From NCBI GenBank assembly GCA_014905825.1, contig JACGCN010000008.1:930001-994000 (forward strand): a stretch of 64,000 bases of DNA, given 5' to 3'. A program made the position numbers and the translations under genes. The stretch is from Lyophyllum atratum (lineage: Eukaryota; Basidiomycota; Agaricomycetes; Agaricales; Lyophyllaceae). The notes below the pieces were generated by a model. That model was not told the origin of the DNA. It made no database searches and was given only the letters and a program-made list of their open reading frames with translations. This document shows positions 21,635-34,206 of this stretch, one piece after another (the first letter of the stretch is position 1; each line of letters begins with the position of its first letter).

Positions 21635-22462
21635 GCTTTCTCGGCTTATCAGCCGATATGTTTGGTCATACGTATCTCCAGTGTACAAAGAAACGAGACT
21701 GCTCTACCTGGAAGTGGAGGACATGTGAACGGGTGTGCTCGGCAACGGAGTCTGAGAGCAGGTCTTGTTCGAGGTATTCTTTTCGTCCTAATTTGTTTGT
21801 GGAGCATATGAGAGGTTTAGGTCATTTCTATTTTATTGCGTATCCACATCAACTTGATGCTAACTCCCATAACAATTTGTCCCAAGCGAAGCCGTGAGCT
21901 TCGAAGCACCCAAGAACCCATACTACAAGCTTCACTACATTATGTGAAGCACGACTTCACTCGTGCCAGTGGCGCTTATTCTTCCTCGGAATGCTGTTAC
22001 GGCTGTACGGTGCATCGGTGAGGTCGTACCGAGATCAGATCAAAAGAGTAGATTCAGACTGTTACTGAGAAAGCCTGTCGAAAGTGCTGCACCGGAAGTG
22101 GGCGCGCAGGCACAGACCGGTCTTATCATTCAGTGCATCGGTGAGGGGTCGTACGAAATCAGATCAAAAGAGTAGATTCAGACTATTACTGAGAAAGCCT
22201 GTCGAAAAGCCTGAGTGCCGCACCTGGAGTGGGCGCGCAGGCACATACCGGGCTTACCATTGAATGTTAACCGGTCGACACGAAGTCCCTAAGGCCTAAA
22301 GGATGAACGGAAAGCTAGCCAGTTGAATTGCGGAGCGAGTAGTCCATTGAATTCGAAGCTGCATATTAGCAAAGCGACTCGGAATTAGAGGTGAAGCGAG
22401 TTAATTGGATGACCCCGAAAATTCATCATGAGACCCTTGGAATAAATCAATGCAGTGTTCCT
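21635..22462. other. Intergenic with a two-copy tandem repeat
   Basis: This lies between the convergent 3' ends of the PLC-like paralogue 2 and the P450. The frameshifted PLC frame extends to 21897. The only structure seen is the tandem repeat listed separately. Confidence 0.5.
22011..22263. repeat. Imperfect tandem duplication, two units of about 125-130 bp
   Basis: The unit starting TGCATCGGTGAGG at 22011 recurs at 22134 and runs to about 22263. Both contain the blocks GATCAGATCAAAAGAGTAGA, GAGAAAGCCTGTCGAAA and GTGGGCGCGCAGGCACA with small indels and substitutions. It lies 3' of both flanking genes. No terminal inverted repeats were seen. Confidence 0.8.
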
Positions 22463-24410
22463 CTATGAATCCCTCTCCTTGGCCGTTGCATGGAAATGCC
22501 TTCCAAGCCTGACTGGCACGAAAATCTCTTTGAACCGAAAATCATCTTCTCTGCATTGAATAGATTAGTAGCCTCCTTGGTAGGAATAGAAAAGTATAAC
22601 CGAGTCCGACTTACGTTGTTTCGTACCGTACCAGATCGAGCTTTCTGAAAACATTAGCGAATATCAGGTACAGTTCACACCATGCGAGGCTGCATTGAAG
22701 ATATGTTAAGATCTCGCAGCAGATTAGAAGAGAGGCATGAAATCCTCACTTGAATCCTAAGCACATCCTGGGTCCCCGTGAAAAAGGTACAAAATGGTTT
22801 TCGAGCTCCCTAAGCTTATCGCCCTTCACATTCAGCCATCTTTCCGGGTCGAATCGTTTGGGATCAGGGAATACACTGGTATTGTGATGCATGAATGTCG
22901 AGCCTGTTGAGACCACGGTCTAAAGGCGGTTCAATCAGGTTACAGGCTAGAAAACTGGGTAAAATTGACCTACGCCTGGTGGTACAGGGTAGCCTGCGAT
23001 ATTCATCTCTTCGTGCACCACTCTTCCAAGAGGCGTAATGACGCCATGCGAGATTCGTAATGACTCCTTAATGAACGCTGTCTTCAAATCATCCAGGTCC
23101 AGATGAGATGGCGGCGTTGACGTGATTAAAGTAGACTCACCAAGTATGGCAATTTCTCCAAAACTGCCAACCCAACATACGACTCTTTCTCAGGCCACGC
23201 TTCCTTCAGTTCCCGTACTAGATTCGCTAGTACCCGCTCGTCACTCAATGCATGAAAAGTCCCCATAATGCAGGTATGTCCGACGGTGTCGCTCCCAGCT
23301 TGAAGCAGAACAAGCGCCTCGTCTGATAAATCTGACCGTGATGGCGTCTCCTGTCCCTTGGATGACTCTGCCTTGGGTCGAATCAGATGATGGAAAACAG
23401 TCTCGCGCCCTGAATCCATGGCGCACCCCAAGCCCTCCTCCGAATCATTCAAGGCCAGATATTTATCCATTGTCGCCTCGATTTGCTCCCGCACCGCGTC
23501 AAATTCCCGGTATAGAGGACTGACGCGCCGTGCAAGCCAGCGCGGGATTGTAGCCGCCATGGGAAGAATGAACGGGAAATGGCGAAGGATCCAGAAATAT
23601 TCGATGCTGGCCTGCATGTTAATCAACAGCCAATGTTGGAACCGGGGTGCGTCAAGGGCGCCGAATGACTGCGCAAAGCAGTAGTCGGCGATAGTGTCAA
23701 ACGTCGTGCATCGAAAACCAAGAGTTAGATCAACGGGTTTAGAACCATGGGCTAGAATTCTGGAAATCAAGATATCGACCTTTGGGTTGGATTAGATCAA
23801 ACGCAGAGTCCCAACGAATAAGTGACATTACATACCTTCTCTTGAATGACACTTTCGAGCTTCAGTATGGCGCGTCGCGAAAACAGAGGGAGTAGCATCT
23901 CTCTCCTTTTCTTCGATTTGTGAGGGTCCACGATAGCGAAAGAACCTTCGTCCATGCCAAAGCACTTGTAAAGAGCAGGCTGCTTCGTAAATTGTGACCC
24001 TGAGGCATAGATGGTCGCATAGGCGCGAGGGCTACTGAAGTGAAGCTGGAAATTTATATATATAAGTGTTCTGATCAGAACAGCGCCATGAGTCGACTAC
24101 AAACCTCATTTGGACCGATCCTGACGACTTCACCTATTCGACAATGTATACTTACATGAGATTGCCGACGGTGAGGTTCCTGAAGACACTTACCGTATTT
24201 TTCATGTAGACGTTCGAGATGAGGAAGCCAGCCACCCTTCAAGATGATATCATAATAGCCACGATACCACTTGGTTGTAGCTGCTAGCCATGGGCCAGGG
24301 TAGGATCGTAAGGGATGAAAATAAAGCCTATGAATCGTTTTCACGAAACCGATCGTGGCCGCAAGGACGAGTATCAATGGAATGAGGTTAGGGAGCACCA
24401 TGGTATGCAA
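22463..24410 (-). CDS. Cytochrome P450 monooxygenase
   Basis: A multi-exon minus-strand gene. It starts at MHTMVLPNLIPLILVLAATI, an N-terminal membrane anchor followed by the Pro-rich hinge YFHPLRSYPGPW. Exon 1 is 24194-24410. Later exons carry the I-helix motif AGSDT (LLQAGSDTVGH), the K-helix ExxR (KESLR), the FDPERW segment and the haem-binding loop FSRGPRMCLGF with its Cys ligand. Two small 3' exons supply NLAWCELYLIFANVFRKLDLVRYETT and a final tail ending at the TAG at 22463-22465. All expected landmarks are present and in order, so it looks intact. It resembles the fungal families related to isotrichodermin hydroxylases, but the substrate cannot be read. An alternative start lies three codons later. 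Confidence 0.9.
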
Positions 24411-26403
24411 GAAGGACGAGAAATAGATTCATTCGATTCCCAAGGCTGGCCTTTAAGTCCATAGACTCTGATCCGTCCTATCGCATCTCGAGGTCATTGC
24501 GTTCTTCTGCATGCTATTAAGACCGGGATACAAGGGATTGCACCCACGTCTCAAAATAGCCGCAGTGTCGGCTGACGCTGCAACAGATGTTTGGAGACAA
24601 TATACCTACAAGGAGCAGAGCAAGGTGCTACCCAGGGCGAGCAGGGCACGGTAGTCAAAAGAGGTATAGCTCGCAGGGTGGACAAGCAAACTGTTATAGG
24701 ATGCCAAGAACAGAGGAGAATTCGAAGCGAGGGAAGAAAGTTCACGGAAGATACTTTCTGCGATGTCAATGTCTGCGCGTCAATCAACGCAAAAAAAACG
24801 GCCCGAGTGTTATGTTTCCAAACCCGGTTGGATTATCCGCCGCCCAGCGTGGTCGTGGTGCATAGAAGTCAAAATCAGGGGCAGCTTGACGATAGGTATG
24901 GTGAAAAGTTGGGGATCGTCCGTGCGCTTCGCCTCCTGCATTCGCGGGAGAAGGCAAACATGATCATGAGAGGCTGCTGTTATTGCCAAGAAGCTATAGG
25001 AATTCCGGGGCCGGTCGCCGAGCTGATATTTCGGACCACACGCTGACGTCGAAGGCTTCTCTCTCCACTCTGAACCCATCGGACTTGAAGGACTTCAGGA
25101 TGCCTTGAATCCGACTGGGAAAGCTGAATTATTGGAGAAAAGGCGTTCCGAGTACATTCCATTGACGTGAGACCAGGACGACGCGTGCTCGAATTTCGAG
25201 GGTCGAGCTATATCCATCTAGGTTATCCTCTGGACTCGGGAGAAATGGTGCTACGGAAGTGTTGGTCAAGGGATACACCAGCTAGGAGGGCGGCTGGCAA
25301 GGTAGACTATTTCCTCCCAGATTTTGGGACGGAGCGATTCATATTCCTGACAAGCGCCCATAGAAGATTTGAGTAGGTGCTGTCGCCCGAGCGCGTGTAG
25401 GGACGTACTTACAACTTACAAGTTACTTACAATCGGTGGGCGGTTTCAAGCACAATCTGGGTGACTCGGAAATTTGGTTCCACGTTCCGGCCCGGTCATC
25501 CGCTCACCACAATCATTGGCTAAAGTGATAAAGAATCCCAAAAATACCATGGACAGTGATAATGGGATGCTAGGTATGTTGTAAATGGCGTATAACCAGC
25601 TGCAGGAATCACAAGACGAGAAGCGGATATATCAGATGATGAAGCCTTGCTTGATGACAGCGGTGGCGTTGTCCTCAGGTGTCCTCACCGATACATACGG
25701 GAAGGATCCTCGCTATTCCTCTTGGAGTCTCTCGGACTCCACAACATCCGGCCTTTCTGGTGAGAGCTTCGCATTACTTAGAGTTCTTCTCAAAACACCG
25801 CATGATATACGAAAAATCGAGGGTCTGGAGCAAGTCGGTGTTTCGCCAACACCATTTGCTGATCCACCAGTAGCGAAAGAAGAGAAGGATAGTGATAGGC
25901 TGGGAACGCAAGGTCACTAGCATGCCCCGAATTCTCTAATTTCTCCCATCCCATGGTCAACATAGAAATTCTTACTTGGAGTTGGGAACAATCCCCCCGC
26001 GCATACCGGTACGCAAAGAAGTATGATGTGACTTGTGCCAGGGCTGTACCTAGCTACACAGAAGCCAAATGGTATATGCTGGCACCCCCCAAAAGACAGG
26101 TGAATGACATAAGTCAACATGATGGCTGAGATTCGCTATATAGCCGTGGTATGGACAGTCCTTGAGAGCCGTTGAGTTTTCAGGATGACCGACAGTGAGA
26201 CTCAGAGTTGTTCTTCATGATGTAGAAGGGTATAGGCAGACAGCGTCCCGGCCCAACTGCAGCCGGGAGATTGAGCATCGAAAGCTATTATAGAATCCAG
26301 AAAATAATACAGGTCGGTCCAAGGAACATCATGAATCGCTAAGCGGTACTTGCATAGGTATGTGGTGAATGACGTGTGCGGGCGAAATTATAAGGTGTGA
26401 ACA
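24411..26403. other. Gene-poor 2-kb stretch
   Basis: Several overlapping frames of 60-150 codons occur on both strands (for example plus 24591-25046 and 25585-25920), but none has recognisable motifs or a consistent exon chain. The 5' end is the promoter of the P450. Confidence 0.4.
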
Positions 26404-28358
26404 TTACGAAGATAGCCTAGCGCTCTCCGACCCCTCTATGCAAAAGGAGGACTCCTCCTTGAGCTCTTCTTCGACAGCAGCCCATCCTTCTGGGGTGAGC
26501 GCAGCATACCCTCTCTCTAGGTCCTTCTCAAAGTATCTTGGAACAAACCTAACAGAAGCCAAGTAAGTTTCTATTTCGGAACGGAAGATAATATGAACAG
26601 TACTCACTCAACACCCTTCCTCTTCCTCTCTGCTGCTTCATCCCTTTGCCTCTGTTCGATCGCAACCTTCTCCTTCGTCGCCTCCGAGAACTCCTTCTTC
26701 AGAAGATTATCCGTCACAGTCACCCAAAGTTTCCTACTCTCGTGTGGAAGCTGCTTCTCCAACGGCCGCACGCACTTGGGCACGACCTTCAAGGTGTTGA
26801 GATCCAAGAGCGGGACGTACTCCTCGTCGTGGCGGCTGAACTCCAACTTCGACGCGGCAGCCGACGACAGGGATGTTCTCGGCAAGGTTTCGTGAGACGG
26901 GCTCGGCGATGAGGAGGCGGTAGAGGTGGCTTGGGGATAGGAGCCAAGCCCGACACGCCGCCAGCGGATGAGTCCGCGCCATGTTCCGTCGAAGACCGCA
27001 ACGACACGAGAGCGCGGCACGTGCTTGACTTTGGTCCATTCGTTAGGCTCAGTCTCGCCTTCGTTCACAGTATGGATGACCCCTTCAAGGAGGAAATGGG
27101 CTCTCCCTAGCCAAGACTAGAGAGGTGGTAATTCAGGGGGTGTCAGGCTTGATAGAATATAGCAGCGTACCTCCTCCTTGTACTCGATTACCGTCCTAAA
27201 CTTCTGCCCAGGTTTACCCCCTTCACATGTGATGATGGTAGAATCGGCAACAGTCACATAAAAGCTGCCTCTCAGGATCCCATTGACCGAAGCGATGGGA
27301 TGGGTAATATGGTACCGTTCGCCCTCGCCAGGGCCTCCCGTTATCTTCACGAAAAGGCCCTGGTTGTGTTCGCCTGGCGCTACGCGCAGCGTTGTACCCG
27401 AAACCTTAGCCGATATCTGATCGATCCCAGAAAGCTCGAGAGAGCGGGCGGGACACGTTGCAAAATACGCTGAGACTGGTGGATGATGAGAAACCTGCTC
27501 CGTTACATACACCAAGCGGATCTGTGACTGCTCGCCCTCGGTCGCTAGATTGAGATTAGACATCCTGGCATCGAGATCATCGCTTTGAGCTAGTTGCTGG
27601 GGAGATGTCGCCGCCGTCGAAGGGCTCTTCCCGGGCTTGGACTTGAAGCTGAGCACACTGCGCGTGCTCTTCGAACTCTTTGCACTCGTCACACTGGCCG
27701 TCTCGGAGGCGAGTGTCGTTGGATCGAGGAACTTGGACGCCGAAGATACTGTGTGGATGAGAGGTGTAGGAGGTTGTGACGATTCACTAGAGTGGGCGAC
27801 AGGGACAAAGTCCCAGTGGGCACGGAAGTGCTCGCCGAGGACGGAGTTATATGGCTTGCAGACCTTTCCATGCTACAGAGCCCATATAAGCGTGAGTAAC
27901 GGTAACTTGGAGAGATGAAACTAACTACGAATTTGAGGTCTTTCGTAAACGCGAACCTCAGAACTGCCAGCATTCGTTCAAAGGGGTCCTCGGAATCATT
28001 GATGCTGTAGCTTGATCAGCACATGAATCATCTGAGAAAAGACGGGGTGACGCAACGCAGCAAATATATCTGGTCTATCCAGATAGTGCCAGTACTCCAG
28101 GTTCGGCATCGGTTCCAGCAATGAGGCCGGCAGCGAAAGCCGCCTGCAGGTACATCAGCATCACGGAGAGCACTGTAAAAGGCGGACGAACATCGCTGCA
28201 ATATCCTTCACGCCGAGACATTTCTTCACCAGCTGGACTATCATCTTGATCTTTCCACCCTCACCAGTATCCCCTGAGTCTGGAACGGATATGGGGGGTC
28301 CAGGAGCGTCCTCGTCGACGGGTGTATGAACAGGAGTCGTGGCATCGCTACCGGACAT
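26404..28358 (-). CDS. Oxysterol-binding protein, short KES1/OSH4 type
   Basis: A minus-strand multi-exon gene starting MSGSDATTPVHTPVDED and ending LSS-stop at 26404-26406. The ORD lipid-binding domain is recognised by the family signature EQVSHHPPVSAY (near 27480-27510), preceded by KPYNSVLGEHFRAHWDF and followed by GLFVKITGG, WLGRAHFLLEGVIH and a C-terminal helical stretch with FEKDLERGY. There is no room for PH or ankyrin domains upstream, so it is the short single-domain type that exchanges sterol and PI4P between membranes. A Ser-rich insertion of about 90 residues (SKSTRSVLSFKSKPGKSPST) separates the lid region from the EQVSHHPP core. The exon joins around 26560 (GVE|FVPRYF) keep frame. 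Confidence 0.9.
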
Positions 28359-29650
28359 GATGTGGGCGAATTAGTTGAGGATCGTGGTGGGTGATAGCAG
28401 GGAAATGTAGGTAAGGCGATGGAGGGGGGCCGCTGGCACAGAGACGGAGAGTAAATGAAGATGATCGAAACTTGAAAGCAGCAGCACACTAACAAAGCTC
28501 CGACATGTGGGTGCTACCTTCCACGTTCGTCCAAAATCATATGCCTCTGTCACTCTCCCTCACGCTGATATGTTGGGCATTTGCTGCCTCTTCCTCTTCG
28601 CCCCTACACCTCCTGTTTCCGCGTATGACAACCCTGAGGCTCTAAGAACCGATTCTGCCACCTTGCTCCTGTCCCTATATCTGCATCTGTCCAGTTTTTT
28701 TGTCATTTCTGATTGATCTATCTACACATAGAAGCGCCATGGCGTGCAGCTCTGATTGCGTCAATCTTTGGTGAATATTGAGGACTTGCGACCACCAAGG
28801 TGTGCCGCAGTTGTCAGCGTGGTGCCAAACTCTACGTAAAACCACGAATCGCCAACTCTTCATGGCTGGTACCGTACCAGTCATCACGCTGCGAGGCAGC
28901 GGCTTCCAATAGCAAAGAGCCTGCTTCGAGTTGTTTGGAGCAGTTGCAACTGCTGCGTACGTGAGTCGAGTCTTGTCTACCGAGTGCCCGCCTCCTGCCT
29001 CCGTCTCAGGGGCATTTTATAGAACGATCAACAACAACGCCCACAGAGTCCGCTTGATGAATCGCATCATCAGAAGTTGACATGTTTCAAACTCATCCAG
29101 CGGGAAGCCCAGTCCTACTCAGGGACGGGGACGGGACCATATGCAGTCAACCAGCCGATTTTTTTTCAAAGAATCGCTTGTCTACATATACGTAAAGTAT
29201 AACGCCGTCTCTTGGATCTAAACAGGGCAAAACGATAGAGGTATTTCATCTACCCAGTCTCCGCTTTCGCGGCTTAGGAAGTGTCAACGAACTGGCAGTG
29301 AGGATTTATTATACACAGCTCCTTCAAACACAGTCACATTTGGAAATTATAGAGGAAAGAAAAGTTATTACATGATCTGCAAGGAGGAGTGCCTAACTAG
29401 CAATACAATCATCACCGTGACGAATACTAGTCGTTGGCTAGGAAGCTGAGGAACCGTCGGTCGTACTGTTACTGGGGGTGGCCTTATATACGGTAGTCAG
29501 ACATCGGACCGCGCGACAGGGAAAATCCTAAGGGTAAATACCAATCTTACCTTGCTCCGAGATGTGTCCAATAGGGACGACTGCCGACCATGGGAGTCTG
29601 ACACGGTTTCCCTGTACACATATATATCTATCTGCGTTGGAGTCTGCTAG
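28359..29650. other. Intergenic, no supported gene
   Basis: About 1.3 kb. The 5' part is the promoter of the minus-strand OSBP gene, and the 3' end is the terminator region of the DUF6534 gene. Short frames only. Confidence 0.45.
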
Positions 29651-31585
29651 TCATATGAATGTAGAATTTGAATCTGGCAGTCTACACTTGAACGGATCCC
29701 GTACCTTCTCTGACTCGCCGATGTTGGATCGACCGAAAATTGCATCTCTGAGCCGCACAGGACTGAACCGAGGCATGATAGGCGAATCATTCTCGCTATC
29801 CGCGATGCGAAGAATTTGACGAGAATTCAGCCTTGTGACGGACAGTGTGAGATGATAGGTGAAAGCGAATGAATGAAAAGCAGACATACGAGCAAAGGAA
29901 TGTGTTAGCATAGACTATGAATTTTAAGTGTCAGTTCAACACTACAAAGAGGTATCTATGAATGCACTGACGTCGGCTGATCAAAAAGCAGAGGGCCAGG
30001 TAGACCCATGTTCTGGGAACGACGAGATACTGATGGATAAACTCAGCACGGTACGAAGGCTGTACCTTGCTAGTGTTGGGACGTACGGTAACTAGACATG
30101 CAACGGAAGCAATGCTGACACAGAAAATATCAGAATGTCGACTTAACGTCAGGAGGAAGTAAACGTACCTGGTAAGCAGCCCAGAATTAATAGCGAAGAG
30201 AATCAGGTAGTCGATAATCTTATCCGTCCTGAAAACAGAGGAATGCTATAAGTAATGATAGGTTTACGGAGGTTTGTATGATGTACCGTTCAAACCCTGT
30301 TCGCTTCTGGTGCAAAAAATAGCAAAGTGATACTGCAATCCCAGTGTCGCAGAGCGCCGCACTACCTAGCCGTAGAATGCTTGGGACCTTTGTAGGCAAT
30401 ACGGGAGCCATGACTTCAGAGCCCTACAAACATCAGAGGTACGGAATGAGCGGACCTTGACACTGCCAAAGCGAGCAAATCGTTTCAAGGTGAGGAACTG
30501 TATCGCCGACACTGCAGCAGCATGAGCAACTCGAGATGAAACAAAAGTTGTGTACAGCGTACCTTCGCCGCTTGCTGAATCGTTATTTAGGATGAGACGT
30601 TACGCCATATGGTAGCCTATGAAAATACGGACCAAGATGAAGCAACGCAAGGAAGAGCTGCGAACGCGCGATAAACGTCCAAAAATCCCGAAAAGAGAGC
30701 AGAGTCTACTTACAAGCAGGCAGGTCAGGAGAGTACGTCTATCGCTGACTGGCGAAAATCATTTCAATATGAATGAACGAAGTTACTCCCAAAACATTGA
30801 GCTCACGCATCCAAACGCGATAGGCGAGGAATCTGAGGGACCGAACATCAGTCAAATGGGATGAGCCGGACGGTATTGAAGATGCGAACGTTTCAGAGAT
30901 TCCAGAAATCACCATCTACGTGACAGGCGACTTCAGTATGTATGAAGTAAGTGAGTTGCGTCATTCACCCACCGATAATGCGAGTTCCGCCTGGAGTCAG
31001 AATTATCAGACAAAGATCCATTTCAACCAGGGAGCAGAGCTCACATTTAAACTCCTGTCAAGATGTTAAGGATGAGAGCGGTCAGGATCAGAATAGGCCT
31101 ACCAGATAGCTCTTCCGCTGGGACCGGTTGTGACAAGGTAGTACCTGCGTGTTTCGAATTACATGAACAGGGAGGTCGCATCAAAGTGACAGGAAATGGC
31201 AGACCAGCAGGCATGAGCGACGAGGAAGACTGACACAGTATCAAGCAGACTGGTCTTCTCTTCAGTGATAGATCATAGATGAAAAACCAGTAAAACCAAC
31301 CAAACGGCAGTGACCTGAAGAAGAAGAAAAAAAAATGTAAGGTGACCCTACAGGAACACCTGGCAGGGTACACTCACCATCAACTTAACGGATAAAGGAT
31401 CTTTCTGAAACCGTTGGAAGTATTTGTAGGTCTGTGTCAATGTTATTCCGTAGAGCCTGCATCATGGTGCTTAGAAGGATGTCTACGATGCTAACTGATT
31501 ACACTCACATCGAGGAGAAAATCAATCCAAGGAGGGTCATCCCAAGCGCCACCTCCTCCCGCTGGTTTCTGTGGACCACACCCAT
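29651..31585 (-). CDS. DUF6534-type multipass membrane protein
   Basis: Many small exons on the minus strand. The start MGVVHRNQREE leads to helix 1 (VALGMTLLGLIFSSMLYGIT) and the family-typical QTYKYFQRFQKDPLSVKLM. Next come LLDTVSVFLVAHACWYYLVT, FLAYRVWM, LRLGSAALCDTGIAVSLCYF with HQKRTGFERTDKIIDYLILFAINSGLLTS, then YLVVPRTWVYLALCFLISRLYANTFLCSLNSRQ and a hydrophilic tail ending NSTFI at 29651. The order matches the agaricomycete DUF6534 family, seven-helix proteins without known function. One inferred exon near 31308-31330 is only about 14 nt. I could not resolve the exons between about 30450 and 31000, so one part could be damaged. Confidence 0.75.
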
Positions 31586-32246
31586 AGCAGTGACAAAGAA
31601 AATGGGCGAGAGGAACTGAGTCGGAAGCGAGAACGCGTCATGTTGCTTTTTCTTATAAGTAGTTCCCGACAGTGAATCCACCTGAGAGCTAATCCTGAGG
31701 AGGGTGAGAAGGGCGAGGGGTAGGCTTCCTCTGATAGAGTGCGTTAGCGCTGGTTCGGGTAAAGGGCCGAGAACTCACCGATGGCTCGACCAAAGAAATG
31801 TCGAGTATATCATGGGAATGTACGTAGGCGTGGCGAAATAAGCATCGCCAGATCACACGAAGTGGATCCCGAACCTGAAAAGGAAACAAGGTCTCTGCGT
31901 CTACGATGTGAATGTGCATCGACTTTCACACGGCGCAGGCCGACTGAGAGGTAGTTAAAGTGAATGCGATGATCGGCCCACAGTTGGAAAGTCTTGAGGT
32001 TGGCCTGTTGTAACTTCAAGGGATATGGAGAGGACAGTAGCATTATGACTGATCCGTTGCGTGCTCAAATCAAAGCGGGCTGCAGGGAGACAGACGATGA
32101 TGGAATGAGGGACAAACTCCAACCCATGGATTGTGGTAGAGTGACTTCTGGGCGGCATCTTTAAAACTCAAAAAAACGTCCCACGTTATAGGATGATCTC
32201 AACGTGATTCATACAAAACACAGGCGGAAGGAAGCGTGAGTGACGA
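31586..32246. other. Intergenic, no supported gene
   Basis: 660 bp between two minus-strand genes. The short minus frames (for example 31955-32158) have no recognisable motif. Confidence 0.45.
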
Positions 32247-33424
32247 TCAAGAACCCGACCTGGTCACGACGACATTGCGAATCTTATATGTCGTCGTGCC
32301 AGTCGGACCGGGTGATCCCGCAGAACCTTCCATCTGAGAACGAGAAAGTTAGCGATGAGTTGCACGAATCATAGCAGCAGCATAGAAATACCTGTAAATT
32401 CACGATCCTGTGAAGAGGTCGCCGTCAGAGGCAATGCAGGTGAACGCCGAAGAGCACACGTACAACCACATGGGCTTTCCCACAAATCCTTGACCATATT
32501 GGGTTGCCCTCAGAACGTTGTCCATATAGAACTGGAGCTTAACGTCGGCGTTATTAGGTTGCGCCGTAAGGACTACCTTGAGGGCGTGGAACGAGAGGTC
32601 CGTAGGCCAGCTAACGAGGTCCGATCGTACAATGGATGACGTGTTGAAAGTGTTGTACCAGTTGTTCGCTGTGCCCTTCCATTCGCCAATGTCTGCTTCA
32701 GGAGGCCAGCCATTGACAGCCTAAAGTATCGGTGGCATTAGTCGATAGATGGAATCAGAACACGTCGTACATCACCGTTAGCCTGATATATGAAACGCAA
32801 AATCAGTGATTATCGGTGAATACAAAGAGAATCGATCTACCAAAATGCTGGCCAAGTGCCCCGCACCGTAGGGGCACTGAATTCGCCAGAGATAGTATAA
32901 CTATTGGCAGCAGTGACGGTGATCTGGGATTTGGCATGAATAGCCCCACTGTACCCACATAAACATTGAATCTAAGAGCTAGAATTATGAAAGAGCTTGC
33001 CTCGCGTAATGGATAGCAGGGTGGGGGTTCGATGAGCTCGTGGGCGGATTTGGGTTGGAGGTGGGTGTGGCGATGAGGCTCAAGGTGTTCGAAGCAACGA
33101 CAATGTTGCTGTGATCTGACGAACTTCCCTTCATGCGAGCGCCTACGAATAGTAGATCTAAGTACACGTCTGTTCTCGAGGAGGCACAACACTTACTCCC
33201 GTTGTGGTCCGATCCCCAGGGGTATAGGTATGCCCAATAGCTCTCGAGCGTAGAGTACGAGGAGAATGAAGTCGATGGGATGACTGTGGTTGCCGCATGG
33301 GCGAGAGGCGCACAGACGAAGGACCCTGCGATCCCCAAGATGACCGCACTGCTGAGTTTTCTTAGGGCTGAGTCAGAGCAACGTATAAGACAGGGATTAG
33401 ATGTGCGCCCTACCGAATAAACAT
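32247..33424 (-). CDS. Secreted GH16-like (concanavalin A-like fold) protein
   Basis: The minus-strand start is MFIR on an 11-nt exon (33414-33424), joined to KLSSAVILGIAGSFVCAPLAHA to form a signal peptide. The mature part contains SYTISGEFSAPT, then GTWPAFW, then AVNGWPPEADIGEWKG. EADIGE fits the ExDxxE catalytic pattern of GH16 glycosidases. Strands such as FHALKVVLTA, KLQFYMDNV, WLIVNLQMEG and YKIRNVVVTRSGS follow, with the stop at 32247-32249. The order fits secreted agaricomycete beta-jelly-roll proteins; the polysaccharide is unknown. Two splice features stand out: a GC-AG intron (32949-33000) and a 7-nt exon GCTAACG (32776-32782) that completes W-L-T between FW and AVNGW. The frame closes only if both are used. 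Confidence 0.87.
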
Positions 33425-34206
33425 GTCGACTGGAGGTGCGTGTCTGTCAGATAGTACATGTTCTTATTTGTAGGCGCAGAGGGGTCACTAAAACGGTTCG
33501 GAAGCCAGGGACGCGCACGGCAAACGGATGAATTGGAGTTCTTCCGAGAGAAATCATCACGGGGAACCATCATGAGACGGATGATTCAGACTTTGTATCA
33601 ATAACTTGTCGTCACCACCTCCAGAAGCGGCCGCGGACCGCACATAACGAAATATATCCCGTGGAGAAATTGAATGTGTCTTTAGCCGGTCCGCAGTGGG
33701 TGCCATGGATCTGGTCACATTGATCAACGAGTTCCGACGTGAGCGTCACCGGCTACAAGCATGCGTTAGAACTCAGGAAGACCTTCGGGGTCACCGTAGA
33801 TATCTGTGATGCGGTGGAGTGGAAATAAACCAGGCCCAAAAGTTTGAAGCTGAGAAGATGGAGGCAGATATGAATACTTCTGGATTCATGGGCTCCAGTT
33901 ACAAACCATAATATCTTCATGGGAAGGGACGTAAGCTGCAGATACTAGCAGCCTAAAAGCCTCGAGGAAGTTGTGGACGTTGAACGTTGAGGTCAGAAAA
34001 CGGGTCTCCCGATCGCGACGGGCCGGGGTGACGGGACGCACGTGTGTCTGTCACGCTTGGTGACAATAATTTTGGCTCTCGACCATCTCGACGCGCGAAC
34101 TAGAGACGTATGTTCACAGTACAAGTATTCGCTCCTCCCAAGCTAAACACGAATTTTCAGCCTGTTGTAGGCCTGTTGTTGCTCTAGTGCTGGCCATTGA
34201 GCGTCT
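33425..34206. other. Divergent promoter region
   Basis: 782 bp between the minus-strand GH16-like gene and the plus-strand ISM1. No gene recognised. Confidence 0.5.
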
